Source of the DNA: a bacterium UBP18_UBA7526
Lineage (GTDB): Bacteria > UBP18 > UBA7526
Reading direction: 5' to 3'
Assembly (NCBI GenBank): GCA_002478245.1
Contig: DLMW01000020.1
Span: 13,307-31,310 of the forward strand
DNA: 18,004 bases
A program made the position numbers and the translations under genes. Numbering within the stretch: the first letter of the stretch is position 1; each line of letters begins with the position of its first letter. The notes under the pieces were generated by a model, which searched no databases, was not told the DNA's origin, and was given only the letters and a program-made list of their open reading frames with translations. Below, one piece after another: positions 1 to 7,050 of the stretch.

Positions 1-88
1 CCTCCCTAGGCGAATCAAATTTTGGACGCGAATCACTTCATTCACGTTGATTAGCGTTATTTTCTATTTTTCTCTTTCGCCATTCGCG
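1..88. other. Intergenic region with short degenerate repeats at window edge
   Basis: No gene is visible. The stretch carries short degenerate repeats. GCGAATCA occurs at 10-17 and 28-35. The unit ATT(C/A)(A/G)CGTT occurs at 40-48, 50-58 and 82-90, the last copy overlapping the stop codon of the neighbouring DUF4190 gene. No hairpin with a T-run that would terminate that gene is obvious. The repeat units are not perfectly periodic, so this is neither a simple tandem repeat nor a CRISPR. Confidence 0.4.
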
Positions 89-427
89 TTACCAGGGGAT
101 GGGAATCCGACCGCCCTTTATGACTGCGGCACAGATGGCGGGCAGGATGATCGCTCCGAAGAAGGCAACGATCAGTATCCCAAGGACCGTGCCCACAATC
201 CCGCAAGTCAATCCAGCAATAGCAAACCCTCTGCTTCTGGGGTCCACCTTTCCCTTAGCAACAGCCTTTAGCTCTATCGAGCCTAGGACGATGGCCACAA
301 TTCCCAAAACGAGACCCAAGCCAGGAATCGTTCCGGGAAGGGGAATGGGAATAAAAAGAGGTACACTACATATCCCCACCACCATAGAAGCGATGGATCT
401 GCCACTAATCCCGGTTCTTTCTTCCAT
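89..427 (-). CDS. Small DUF4190-type membrane protein
   Basis: A 112-residue protein with two long hydrophobic stretches, about residues 13-48 (rich in G, P, I, V, L) and about 68-103, joined by a charged loop (ELKAVAKGKVDPRSRG). The phrase RGFAIAGLTCGIVGTVLG is typical of the DUF4190 family, small bacterial membrane proteins of unknown function often tied to the envelope. The ATG start is supported by a near-perfect Shine-Dalgarno, GGGAGGTGATC, ending just upstream (431-442). It has its own promoter (528-556) and so appears to be transcribed apart from the DUF502 gene upstream. Family assignment is from sequence pattern; no reaction can be assigned. Confidence 0.75.
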   Translation of the reverse strand: MEERTGISGRSIASMVVGICSVPLFIPIPLPGTIPGLGLVLGIVAIVLGSIELKAVAKGKVDPRSRGFAIAGLTCGIVGTVLGILIVAFFGAIILPAICAAVIKGGRIPIPW

Positions 428-527
428 CTCTGATCACCTCCCGTAGACACAGATTTACCCAGATCATTATGAGAATTCAGATGGATTAAGGGTAGTGATG
501 GTATTCTGTCCCTCTCTCCCTTCTTAA

Positions 528-556
528 TTTATAACACCATTCTCTATAATTGTCAA
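528..556 (-). promoter_or_regulatory. Sigma70-type promoter for the DUF4190 gene
   Basis: On the minus strand there is a perfect -35 TTGACA (551-556), a 17-nt spacer and a -10 TATAAA (528-533). The expected start of transcription is near 521, giving a leader of about 94 nt before the ATG at 427. That leader contains ATCTG-type short repeats (441-485, for example CCCAGATCATTATG and CACAGATTTACC on the plus strand) but no clear riboswitch. The promoter begins about 40 bp after the DUF502 stop codon. Confidence 0.8.
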
Positions 557-593
557 CCCACCCCCTTCGTCCAGGATAGAAATTATATTATGG

Positions 594-1217
594 TCAATCT
601 TTTCTGGAAGGGGGGATGACCGTCCCTCCAGAGACGATGAGCTTCATCCCCTCCTCAATATTCATTTCTAAGGGAATAGTATCCTCTTCAGGAAAGAGCA
701 TAAGTACCCCACTGGTAGGATTGGGGGTGGTGGAGATAAAGACCGTGAGCATCTTCTTCCCGGTCTTCTCCCCAATCTCGGGTGCGGCTTCTTTGGTGAC
801 GAAACCTATGGAGTAGACCCCTTTCCTGGGATATTCCACTAAGACCACTCTCTCAAAGAGCTTCTTCTTCTGACCCAGAAGGGCCTCCGCTACCTGACGG
901 ACGAAGAGATAGATCCGCGATACTATGGGAATCCGAGAGAGAAGCCCCTCTCCCCACCGAAGAAGCCTCCTGCCCAAGACATTGCGCGTAATGAGGCCGA
1001 TTAGAAGGATGAGAATGAGGATGGTGAGAAGGGCCAACCCCTTCCCAATCCAGAACCAGGGAAGGGGAAGCTTTAAAGGCTCGATGACGGGCCTTACAAT
1101 TACTACCAACTTGCTATCAACGAAAAGAAATACTTGATAGAGTATCCAAATAGTAACCACTAAAGGTAGAATGGCAACCAGGCCAGTGAGAAAGTAACCT
1201 CTTATCTTAGGCCGCAC
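594..1217 (-). CDS. DUF502 family membrane protein
   Basis: A 207-residue protein starting MRPKIRGYFLTGLVAILPLVVT, the characteristic opening of DUF502 (COG2928) membrane proteins. Two transmembrane segments are seen, about residues 9-32 and 53-77, followed by a soluble C-terminal part (about 85-205) containing GFVTKEAAPEIGEKTGKKMLTVFISTTPNPTSG in interrupted form, the family's conserved TPNPTSG motif, and EEGMKLIVSGG near the end. The family has no established biochemical role. The start is GTG, overlapping the stop of the upstream CorC-like gene by 11 nt, with GAGGAG four bases before it, so it is translationally coupled. It is the last gene of the hisS-led operon. No terminator was seen after it. 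Confidence 0.9.
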   Translation of the reverse strand: MRPKIRGYFLTGLVAILPLVVTIWILYQVFLFVDSKLVVIVRPVIEPLKLPLPWFWIGKGLALLTILILILLIGLITRNVLGRRLLRWGEGLLSRIPIVSRIYLFVRQVAEALLGQKKKLFERVVLVEYPRKGVYSIGFVTKEAAPEIGEKTGKKMLTVFISTTPNPTSGVLMLFPEEDTIPLEMNIEEGMKLIVSGGTVIPPSRKD

Positions 1218-2202
1218 GGTACTCCTCCTCTATCTCCCCTACAATCTCCTCCAAGAGGTCCTCAATGGTAACCAATCCTAAAGTCTCCTTATCCTTATCC
1301 ACCACGATGACCATATGGATCCTTGCCAGGCGAAGGGTGTTTAGGAGCTGACTCACCTTCTTATCGGGGGAGGTGTAGTGGGCGGGGTGCATGATCTCCT
1401 TGGCCTTTATCCTTCCCCTCTCTAATTTGGGATAGGAGAGAAGGTCCTTGACATGGACAATGCCTGTGATGTGCTTTATATCCTTGTGATAGACCGGGAT
1501 TCTGATAAATCCCCTTTTAATGGCCAGGTCCAAAACCTCATCTAAAGGGGTCTCTTCCCTGATGGCCATTATCTTCTCTTTAGGGATCATGCTCCTATCT
1601 ATGGTAGTCTCTTTCACCTCAAAGACCCGATGGATGAGCTCCTCCTCTGTAGTCTCGAGCACCTCTTCCCTTCTGCCCATACGCACCAAGGCCTGTAGCT
1701 CCTCCCGGGTAACAAAGGGGCTTTTTATCCTCTTCTTGGTTCTAAAGAGGCGGAGGATGAGAGAGGTGAAGAAAGAGACCAGGCGCATAATGGGGGAAAG
1801 GAGGGTAGAGGCGCCTCTTAGGGGATAGGCAACATGGAAGGTGATCGAGTCCGCATGATAGCGATAGACCGTCTTGGGAATAGTCTCAGCAAAGATTAAG
1901 ACCAGAGGAGACATGATAAGGGTCGCATAGAGGGCTGCTCTCTCTGGAGAGAACTTTTCTAATAGAGTGGTGGCCAAAGCGCTTCCGGTAACCATGGCGA
2001 TATTGGTTCCCACCAGAGTGGTGGCTAGGAGGTGATCCGGGTCCTTGAGGAGCCTCTCCACAATTCGGGCCGGCCGCGATCCCTCCTCCGCAAGATGTCT
2101 CACCCGGATGCGGCTTACTGAGACCATCCCGGTTTCGGAGCCAGAGAAGAAGCCTTCTATTAGAATACAGGCTAAGATACCGATTATAAACCAAGCTACC
2201 AT
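1207..2202 (-). CDS. CNNM/CorC-type transporter lacking the C-terminal CorC_HlyC domain
   Basis: A 331-residue paralogue of the gene directly upstream. The N-terminal DUF21/CNNM membrane domain (about residues 1-185) begins with a hydrophobic segment and FFSGSETGMVSVSR (about 18-31) and contains FAETIPKTV. A pair of CBS domains follows (about 200-325), with RIPVYHKDIKHITGIVHVKD and MVIVVDKDKETLGLVTIEDLLEEIVGEI in interrupted form. The protein ends right after the second CBS domain (EIEEEYRAA), so the roughly 75-residue CorC_HlyC domain carried by its neighbour is absent. The stop is intact and the next gene overlaps, so this looks like a natural short form. Relatives take part in Mg2+/Co2+ transport or tolerance; substrate here is inferred. 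Its ATG overlaps the upstream stop by 1 nt (TAATG). Confidence 0.88.
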   Translation of the reverse strand: MVAWFIIGILACILIEGFFSGSETGMVSVSRIRVRHLAEEGSRPARIVERLLKDPDHLLATTLVGTNIAMVTGSALATTLLEKFSPERAALYATLIMSPLVLIFAETIPKTVYRYHADSITFHVAYPLRGASTLLSPIMRLVSFFTSLILRLFRTKKRIKSPFVTREELQALVRMGRREEVLETTEEELIHRVFEVKETTIDRSMIPKEKIMAIREETPLDEVLDLAIKRGFIRIPVYHKDIKHITGIVHVKDLLSYPKLERGRIKAKEIMHPAHYTSPDKKVSQLLNTLRLARIHMVIVVDKDKETLGLVTIEDLLEEIVGEIEEEYRAA

Positions 2203-3437
2203 TATCTCTTTACCTTTAGATAAAGGATCCTTTTGGGAGTAGCCTTCTCAATTATGAAGGAGAGCTTTTTATATTCTATCTCTTCCCCTTCCTTCGGGAT
2301 TCTACCAATGAGGTTGAAGATGAAGCCTCCGATGGTCTTAAATCTACCCTCAGGAAGCCTCAACTTAAGCACCCTATTCGCTTCATCGATCCCCAGGCGA
2401 GCGGATACCCTTAAGGTATGTTTATCGATCCTTTCGATGAACCTCTCCTTCTTTCTATGCTCGGGTGGGATTTCACCCACGATCTCCTCCACCAGGTCCT
2501 CTAAGGTAACCAGCCCCTCTATCCCCCCATACTCATTGACCACCAGGGCCATCTGTATCCTCCTCTCCTGAAACTCTTTCAAGAGATCAGGGATCCGTTT
2601 GGTCTCAGGGATGAAGTAAGGGGGACGCACCAAATCCCGGAGTTTCAACTGGAAATTCTCTTTTTTGAAGTGGGAGAGAATATCCTTGGCATGGACGGTC
2701 CCTACCATATTATCCACCCTTTCCTGATAGACCGGGATACGGGAGTGGCCAGTCTTTTTTATAAGGTCCAGGGCCTCTGCCACCGTAGCATCTGCTTCCA
2801 GACAGACCATATCGGTGCGGGGGACCATGACCTCAAAGGCCCGGGTATCGGTGAACTTGAAGATGGAGTGGATCATCTCCTTCTCCTCCTCTCCCAATAC
2901 CCCTTCCCTCTCACCAACAGTGATCATGGTCTTTATCTCATCCTCTGTTACGGAAGGGACCCGTGGAGGGTATTTACTTTTGAAGAGAGGGAGGAAGAGA
3001 TCGCTTACCGACTCTAGCGCCCGCCGCAGGGGAAGAATGATTATAGAGAAGATCTCCAGGGGCCGCGCGATCAGGAGACTAATAGCCTCCGCGTTCTGAA
3101 CGGCATAGGTCTTGGGGGTGATCTCTCCAAAGATGAGTAAAAGGAAGGTCATCACTCCAATGGCTACCGCCGTCCCCTTCTGACCTAAGAGGAGTATGGC
3201 GATAGCCGTTACTACGGTAGAGGCGGAGATGTTGACGATCATGTTCCCAATGAGGATAGTGGATATCAGGCGATGGGGATCTTCCAAAAGCCTCTTCACC
3301 ACCTCGATCCCCCTTTTCCTCTTCTCCTCCAGTCTCCGGATACGCAGTTTACTCAAAGAGAATAGAGCGGTCTCTGAACCAGAGAAGAAAGCAGATAGAG
3401 AAAGTAGGATAACAAGGGTAATTATCTTTCCGATCAT
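2202..3437 (-). CDS. CNNM/CorC/HlyC family transporter, full length
   Basis: A 411-residue protein with complete three-part architecture. The DUF21/CNNM membrane domain (about residues 1-190) carries FFSGSETALFSLSKLRIRR and FGEITPKTYA. A CBS pair (about 200-325) includes VMVPRTDM, HSRIPVYQE and GGIEGLVTLEDLVEEIVGEI. A CorC_HlyC domain (about 335-411) contains LRVSARLGIDEANRVL and KTIGGFIFNLIGRIPKEGE in interrupted form. Members are inner-membrane proteins linked to Mg2+/Co2+ export and are often annotated as hemolysin-like; the haemolytic label is historical. The ATG overlaps the DgkA-PAP2 stop by 4 nt (ATGA) and has GGGAG six to seven bases upstream. The shorter paralogue follows with a 1-nt overlap, which suggests duplication and possible hetero-dimerisation. 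Confidence 0.92.
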   Translation of the reverse strand: MIGKIITLVILLSLSAFFSGSETALFSLSKLRIRRLEEKRKRGIEVVKRLLEDPHRLISTILIGNMIVNISASTVVTAIAILLLGQKGTAVAIGVMTFLLLIFGEITPKTYAVQNAEAISLLIARPLEIFSIIILPLRRALESVSDLFLPLFKSKYPPRVPSVTEDEIKTMITVGEREGVLGEEEKEMIHSIFKFTDTRAFEVMVPRTDMVCLEADATVAEALDLIKKTGHSRIPVYQERVDNMVGTVHAKDILSHFKKENFQLKLRDLVRPPYFIPETKRIPDLLKEFQERRIQMALVVNEYGGIEGLVTLEDLVEEIVGEIPPEHRKKERFIERIDKHTLRVSARLGIDEANRVLKLRLPEGRFKTIGGFIFNLIGRIPKEGEEIEYKKLSFIIEKATPKRILYLKVKR

Positions 3438-4156
3438 ACTATTCTCCCAAAGAGTTGAAAGATTAAAAGGGCGGTCAATATTCCCAGAAGGGCGCCAAAG
3501 ACCACTTCCCTCAAGGAGTGAATGCCTTTGGCGATTCGCGATTGGGCAACGAAGAAGGCTAAGATGAAGGCCAGAACGACGACAATGGGATTGACGGTAA
3601 TGAGGGATAGGATTATCCAGATGGCGCCCGCCAGGGCGCTATGGAGAGAAGGCATCCCTCCCCTTAACATAAAGCCACGGGATCGGGCGGCGAGGGCTTT
3701 GAACAAGATCACCATTAAAACCACTACCATAAGGCTGACGAAAGTAATATGGGGCGGGGAGGCCTTGAGGCTTGCCATAGCCGTCTCTATTCCTGGAGCA
3801 AGATAACGTCGGAAGAGGATAAGGTAGCCCACCACGATGGCAGCCACAGATACGATCAAGACCGCCCCAGCAGTAATATCCTTTGCGATGCGCGCTAAGG
3901 GGTGGTAGGTATCATTCATGAGATCGATGGTCTTCTCTACTGCCGTATTGATCATCTCTGTGATTAGGACCAAGGCCACTGTGAAACTCAGGATCATGAG
4001 TTCTATGGGGCTTAAGGCAGGACGGAGGAAGAGGCTGCCTACTAAGATGATTATAGCGATCAGGAAGTGGATGCGCATATTCCTCTGGGTCTTCAGGACA
4101 TAGATGATCCCCTCTACCGCGCTATTAAAACTCTCTAAGAAAGTTCTGGGCTTCAC
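3434..4156 (-). CDS. DgkA-type lipid kinase fused to a PAP2-type lipid phosphatase
   Basis: A 240-residue membrane protein with two domains. Residues 1-118 are a DgkA-like kinase (undecaprenol or diacylglycerol kinase) with the signature E67-x2-N70-T-A-V-E74 and the conserved K92-D-x2-AGAVL segment. Residues about 125-240 are PAP2-like: K153-x6-R160, P169-S-L-H172-S, and S206-R-x5-H213-x3-E217. The usual RP is RG and the final Asp of SRx5Hx3D is Glu, so this is a divergent PAP2 phosphatase. The fusion places a lipid-alcohol kinase and a lipid-phosphate phosphatase in one chain; recycling of undecaprenyl phosphate is the likely setting, but substrates are inferred. The GTG start overlaps the ybeY stop by 4 nt (GTGA). 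PgpH-YbeY-DgkA gene order is common in bacteria, which supports the kinase half. Confidence 0.88.
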   Translation of the reverse strand: MKPRTFLESFNSAVEGIIYVLKTQRNMRIHFLIAIIILVGSLFLRPALSPIELMILSFTVALVLITEMINTAVEKTIDLMNDTYHPLARIAKDITAGAVLIVSVAAIVVGYLILFRRYLAPGIETAMASLKASPPHITFVSLMVVVLMVILFKALAARSRGFMLRGGMPSLHSALAGAIWIILSLITVNPIVVVLAFILAFFVAQSRIAKGIHSLREVVFGALLGILTALLIFQLFGRIV

Positions 4157-4596
4157 AATTCTTCCTTCCTAATTACTTCTAGGATTTCTTTCTCCTTTCG
4201 GCGCATCTTTTCTCTATCCTTCTTCTTTTGATGATCATAGCCTAAGAGATGCAGGATACCATGAATCACTAAAAGAGCCACCTCTTTATTTAAAGAATGG
4301 CAAAATCTCTTTGCCTGGCGGGAAGCAGCCTCAAGCGAGATGACCACATCCCCTAAGATCTCAGGATGAACCCTGGGGAAGGGACCTTCGTGCATAGAGA
4401 AAGCAAGAACATCTGTGGGGGCATCAACCCTCCGATACTCCTTATTCAACTTCTGAATATAGGAATCTTCACAGAGAAGGATACTTACCTGGGCCTCTTT
4501 ATATCCTAAGGTCTCAAGCACCCTCTGGGCTACCCGAATTACTTTCGAAGGACGAAGACCACTTCCTTTTACTCGGTTCTTTATCAGTATCTCCAA
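4153..4596 (-). CDS. ybeY: Endoribonuclease YbeY (16S rRNA maturation)
   Basis: A 147-residue UPF0054 metalloprotein. The zinc site H112-G-I-L-H116-L-L-G-Y-D-H122 is intact, and the central YRRVDAPTDVLAFSM stretch matches the family's conserved R/K..xTDVLSF motif. YbeY acts in 16S rRNA 3' end maturation and ribosome quality control in the cytoplasm. The start codon is TTG, with GAGGAG (4600-4605) three bases upstream; MEILIKNR is the normal family N terminus and no better start is available. The start overlaps the end of pgpH by 13 nt, and the stop overlaps the next gene by 4 nt, so translation is coupled on both sides. Length is normal for the family. Confidence 0.95.
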   Translation of the reverse strand: MEILIKNRVKGSGLRPSKVIRVAQRVLETLGYKEAQVSILLCEDSYIQKLNKEYRRVDAPTDVLAFSMHEGPFPRVHPEILGDVVISLEAASRQAKRFCHSLNKEVALLVIHGILHLLGYDHQKKKDREKMRRKEKEILEVIRKEEL

Positions 4597-6707
4597 TATC
4601 TCCTCTTAGTTGGGGGATAGGCGATCCTTCCGTGGGTTATCCCGCTCAAGGTATGGATAAAGACCTCCCCAATTCTCTTTAAATCACTCAAGGTAAGGGG
4701 GGATTCAGCGAGCTGGGAATCGGTAAACTTTTCATTAGTAATCTCTCTTACCAGGGTTTCTATCTCTTCGGAAGAGGGCTTGGTGAGGGTGCGCGAGGCG
4801 GCCTCCACACTATCTGCGAGCATAACGATGGCTGCCTCCCTGCTTCTCGGTCTGGGCCCGGGATAGCGATAGTCCTCTTCCTCCACTCCTTCCCTCTGCG
4901 CCTTCTGTGCTTCCCGATAGAAACGGGCGACGAGGCTCGTGCCATGGTGCTGGGCGATGATATTAATGATCCGGGGAGGTAGCCTATACTCCTGAGCGAT
5001 CTCCACCCCTTCCTTAGCATGGGAGATAATGATCTGGGAACTCAATCTGGGAACCAGTTTCTCATAATCAAGGGAAGGACCGATCCGATTCTCAATGAAG
5101 TAGTCGCTATTCTTAATCTTCCCGATATCGTGGTAGTAGGAAGCAACCCTGGCTAAGAGAGGGTTGGCCCCCACCACCTCCGCTGCCGCTTCGGCTAAGT
5201 TGCCCACAATGATGGAGTGATGATAGGTCCCGGGAGCCTGAATGGCCAGTCTCTTCAGTATCGGATGATTGAGGTTGGAGAGCTCCAATAATCTTATGTC
5301 TGTAGTAACCCGGAAGCCATGTTCCAATGCCGGAAGGAGGGCGAAGGCGAGAAGGCAGGAGATAAATCCATTGCCCAATCCCCACCAGAGACTCTTTACT
5401 TCCCCTTCTATCCCCATGAGAAGAAAGGCCAGGATAAGCAAGCAGTTGGTCAGAGCGACCAAGGCCCCAGCTCTTAAGAAATCGGTTCTATGCTTCACCC
5501 AGCGTACAGAGTAGGCTCCGGTTGCCCCTCCCATCAAGGCCACCACAGTAAAGGGAAGGAGATTCCCAGTCAAGAAGCCAACCATGATGGCCAGGGCGAC
5601 CCCAGTCAATATGGCTAATCTTCCACTGAGGGTGATAGCGATCAGTATGGTAGAGAAGGCCATGGGAATGAGATAGCCACTCAGGCCAGGGATGAGGGTT
5701 AAGGCCTTGGTCAAGAGAAGCATGAGAATGACAATAAGTCCGAGCACGGAAAGAAGGGTATTATTTTCTAAGATCCAGGTGTGGTAGCGACGAAGGTAGA
5801 AGCCGATTCCCACCATGAGTAACAGAATGATCAGGGCCCTTCCCATAATGATGGGAAAGGTCCTCTTGGTAGTCGTCTGCCACAGAGTCTCCAGGATCAT
5901 GAGATGTTCCCTAGTAATCGGCTCCCCTTCTTCTACGATCTTCTGACCCTTCTTAATTAAGAAGATTACTGGGGGGACGCTCTCCCTGGCCTCCCTCTGT
6001 CTTTCCCTGGTCGCCTTATCATCATATCTGAAATTGGGGATGAGGAGTTTATCTACTACCTCATAACTTGCCCGGCGCAGGAATCGGTTATCCGGGAATG
6101 CTTCCCAGCATCTGGTTTCGAGTAGTCCTCTGGCCTCAAGTAGAGAATATATTCCTTCTCTCTCTAATAGGAGGCTCTCCTTCCCATCGCTCGTTCTTAC
6201 CTTGATCCCCCCCCTGATCTGGGAAGCCAATAGCTCCGGGTCATCAACAATCTTCTCCTCCATCATGGCCTCTAGAAGTTGTTTTATCCGCTCTTCCAAT
6301 CTATCCGGCTGGGAATAGGATAGAAGGGTGAGGCGTGTCTCCTTAGGGAGTCTAATCTCCAGCTCTTCATCCAAGCGGGCCAACTTTTCTTCCAGAGGTA
6401 GTTCCTCTCCTCTCACCCTTCTTGTTCTCTCAAAGATAAGGCTCGCGCGATCCTTTAATTCTTCAGCCCGTCTGGTATTGAAGTCGTAAATCGGCAAGAC
6501 CTTTCTCGCTGCCTCCTCCTGTCTCTTAAGGGTAACCTCCTTATGAACTACAGATAAATCCTGGGGAGCCTTTATATCCTTAGGGGAGATATCCCCCTCC
6601 TTCAGCTTTGGCCGAGGGATGGTGAAGAGGGGGGAAGAGATGAACACCAGGATGAGGAATAGTCCAGAAACAAGCAGCCATCTTATAAATAAATTCTTTC
6701 TATCCAT
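4584..6707 (-). CDS. pgpH: PgpH-like 7TM-HD cyclic-di-AMP phosphodiesterase
   Basis: A 707-residue member of the 7TMR-HD family (YqfF/PgpH). A first membrane helix (about residues 9-29) is followed by a large extracytoplasmic region (about 35-280, the 7TMR-HDED part, with VLPIYDFN and FLIKKGQKIVEEGEPIT in interrupted form), then a run of hydrophobic helices (about 285-470), then a cytoplasmic HD domain (about 490-700). The metal-binding residues are visible: H496 in YHHSIIVGNLAEAAA, H526-D527 in HDIGK, H in SHAKEGVEIA, and QHHGTSLV. Listeria and Bacillus homologues hydrolyse the second messenger c-di-AMP. The ATG has AAGGG just upstream. It is the first intact gene after the decayed DUF2914 gene and overlaps ybeY by 13 nt. 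No c-di-AMP cyclase is in this window. Confidence 0.93.
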   Translation of the reverse strand: MDRKNLFIRWLLVSGLFLILVFISSPLFTIPRPKLKEGDISPKDIKAPQDLSVVHKEVTLKRQEEAARKVLPIYDFNTRRAEELKDRASLIFERTRRVRGEELPLEEKLARLDEELEIRLPKETRLTLLSYSQPDRLEERIKQLLEAMMEEKIVDDPELLASQIRGGIKVRTSDGKESLLLEREGIYSLLEARGLLETRCWEAFPDNRFLRRASYEVVDKLLIPNFRYDDKATRERQREARESVPPVIFLIKKGQKIVEEGEPITREHLMILETLWQTTTKRTFPIIMGRALIILLLMVGIGFYLRRYHTWILENNTLLSVLGLIVILMLLLTKALTLIPGLSGYLIPMAFSTILIAITLSGRLAILTGVALAIMVGFLTGNLLPFTVVALMGGATGAYSVRWVKHRTDFLRAGALVALTNCLLILAFLLMGIEGEVKSLWWGLGNGFISCLLAFALLPALEHGFRVTTDIRLLELSNLNHPILKRLAIQAPGTYHHSIIVGNLAEAAAEVVGANPLLARVASYYHDIGKIKNSDYFIENRIGPSLDYEKLVPRLSSQIIISHAKEGVEIAQEYRLPPRIINIIAQHHGTSLVARFYREAQKAQREGVEEEDYRYPGPRPRSREAAIVMLADSVEAASRTLTKPSSEEIETLVREITNEKFTDSQLAESPLTLSDLKRIGEVFIHTLSGITHGRIAYPPTKRRYWRY

Positions 6708-7047
6708 TCCCTTTCTCTAGAGAAGTCTTCTTGAGGAAGGATGGTTTTATAACTCCAGGTTCTATATCGGGGAGAATCCACCTTTAAAGAGACCTTTAGC
6801 CACCTCTTCCTCTCCCTGATACCAGAGATGCCTTATTGCTCTTTCGCTCCCTCGATGAGGGTCCAGCAATCCAGAATTAGGAAAGGCAATAGCTGAGTTA
6901 ACAGGCGCCCGATCCTCCACGCCCGTACTTAGAACGATCTTGGTTACTTTTACCTCGAGGGGGTTCTTCCTTTGCCTCTTTCCTGGGAGCGCATGCCAGG
7001 GATACCGCTAATCCCAAGAGAATCACTTGCACCTTAGAACGAAACAT
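6683..7047 (-). pseudogene. Decayed DUF2914-family lipoprotein-like gene
   Basis: The gap between aspS and pgpH holds a gene broken by several small indels. An ATG at 7047, 3 nt after the aspS stop, opens MFRSKVQVILLGLAVSLACA, a hydrophobic lipoprotein-like leader with Cys19 (lipobox is imperfect). Its frame stops at 6898-6900. Shifting at the C5 tract 6959-6963 restores LEVKVTKIVLSTGVEDRAPV; another shift gives LDCWTLIEGAKE; returning gives RAIRHLWYQGEEEVAKGLF; a last shift at the CCCC near 6770 restores PRYRTWSYKTILP. Together these follow the order of DUF2914 (T-x-V-x-D-R-x-P-V, LYCFT, HxWY, RWRTWSSK). At least four frame changes are needed, so this is true decay rather than one read error. 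The last frame ends at 6683, inside pgpH. DUF2914 has no established function. Confidence 0.78.
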
Positions 7048-7050
7048 CCT

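Noticed and set aside
99..446. Open frame on the plus strand opposite the DUF4190 gene
   Set aside because: It is the antisense of a gene with a clear promoter, ribosome site and family pattern; its own protein is a Pro/Ile/Thr-rich antisense product with no start signals.
3522..3806. Plus-strand frame opposite the DgkA-PAP2 gene
   Set aside because: Arg/Lys/Thr-rich product typical of antisense translation; the minus-strand gene has conserved catalytic motifs.
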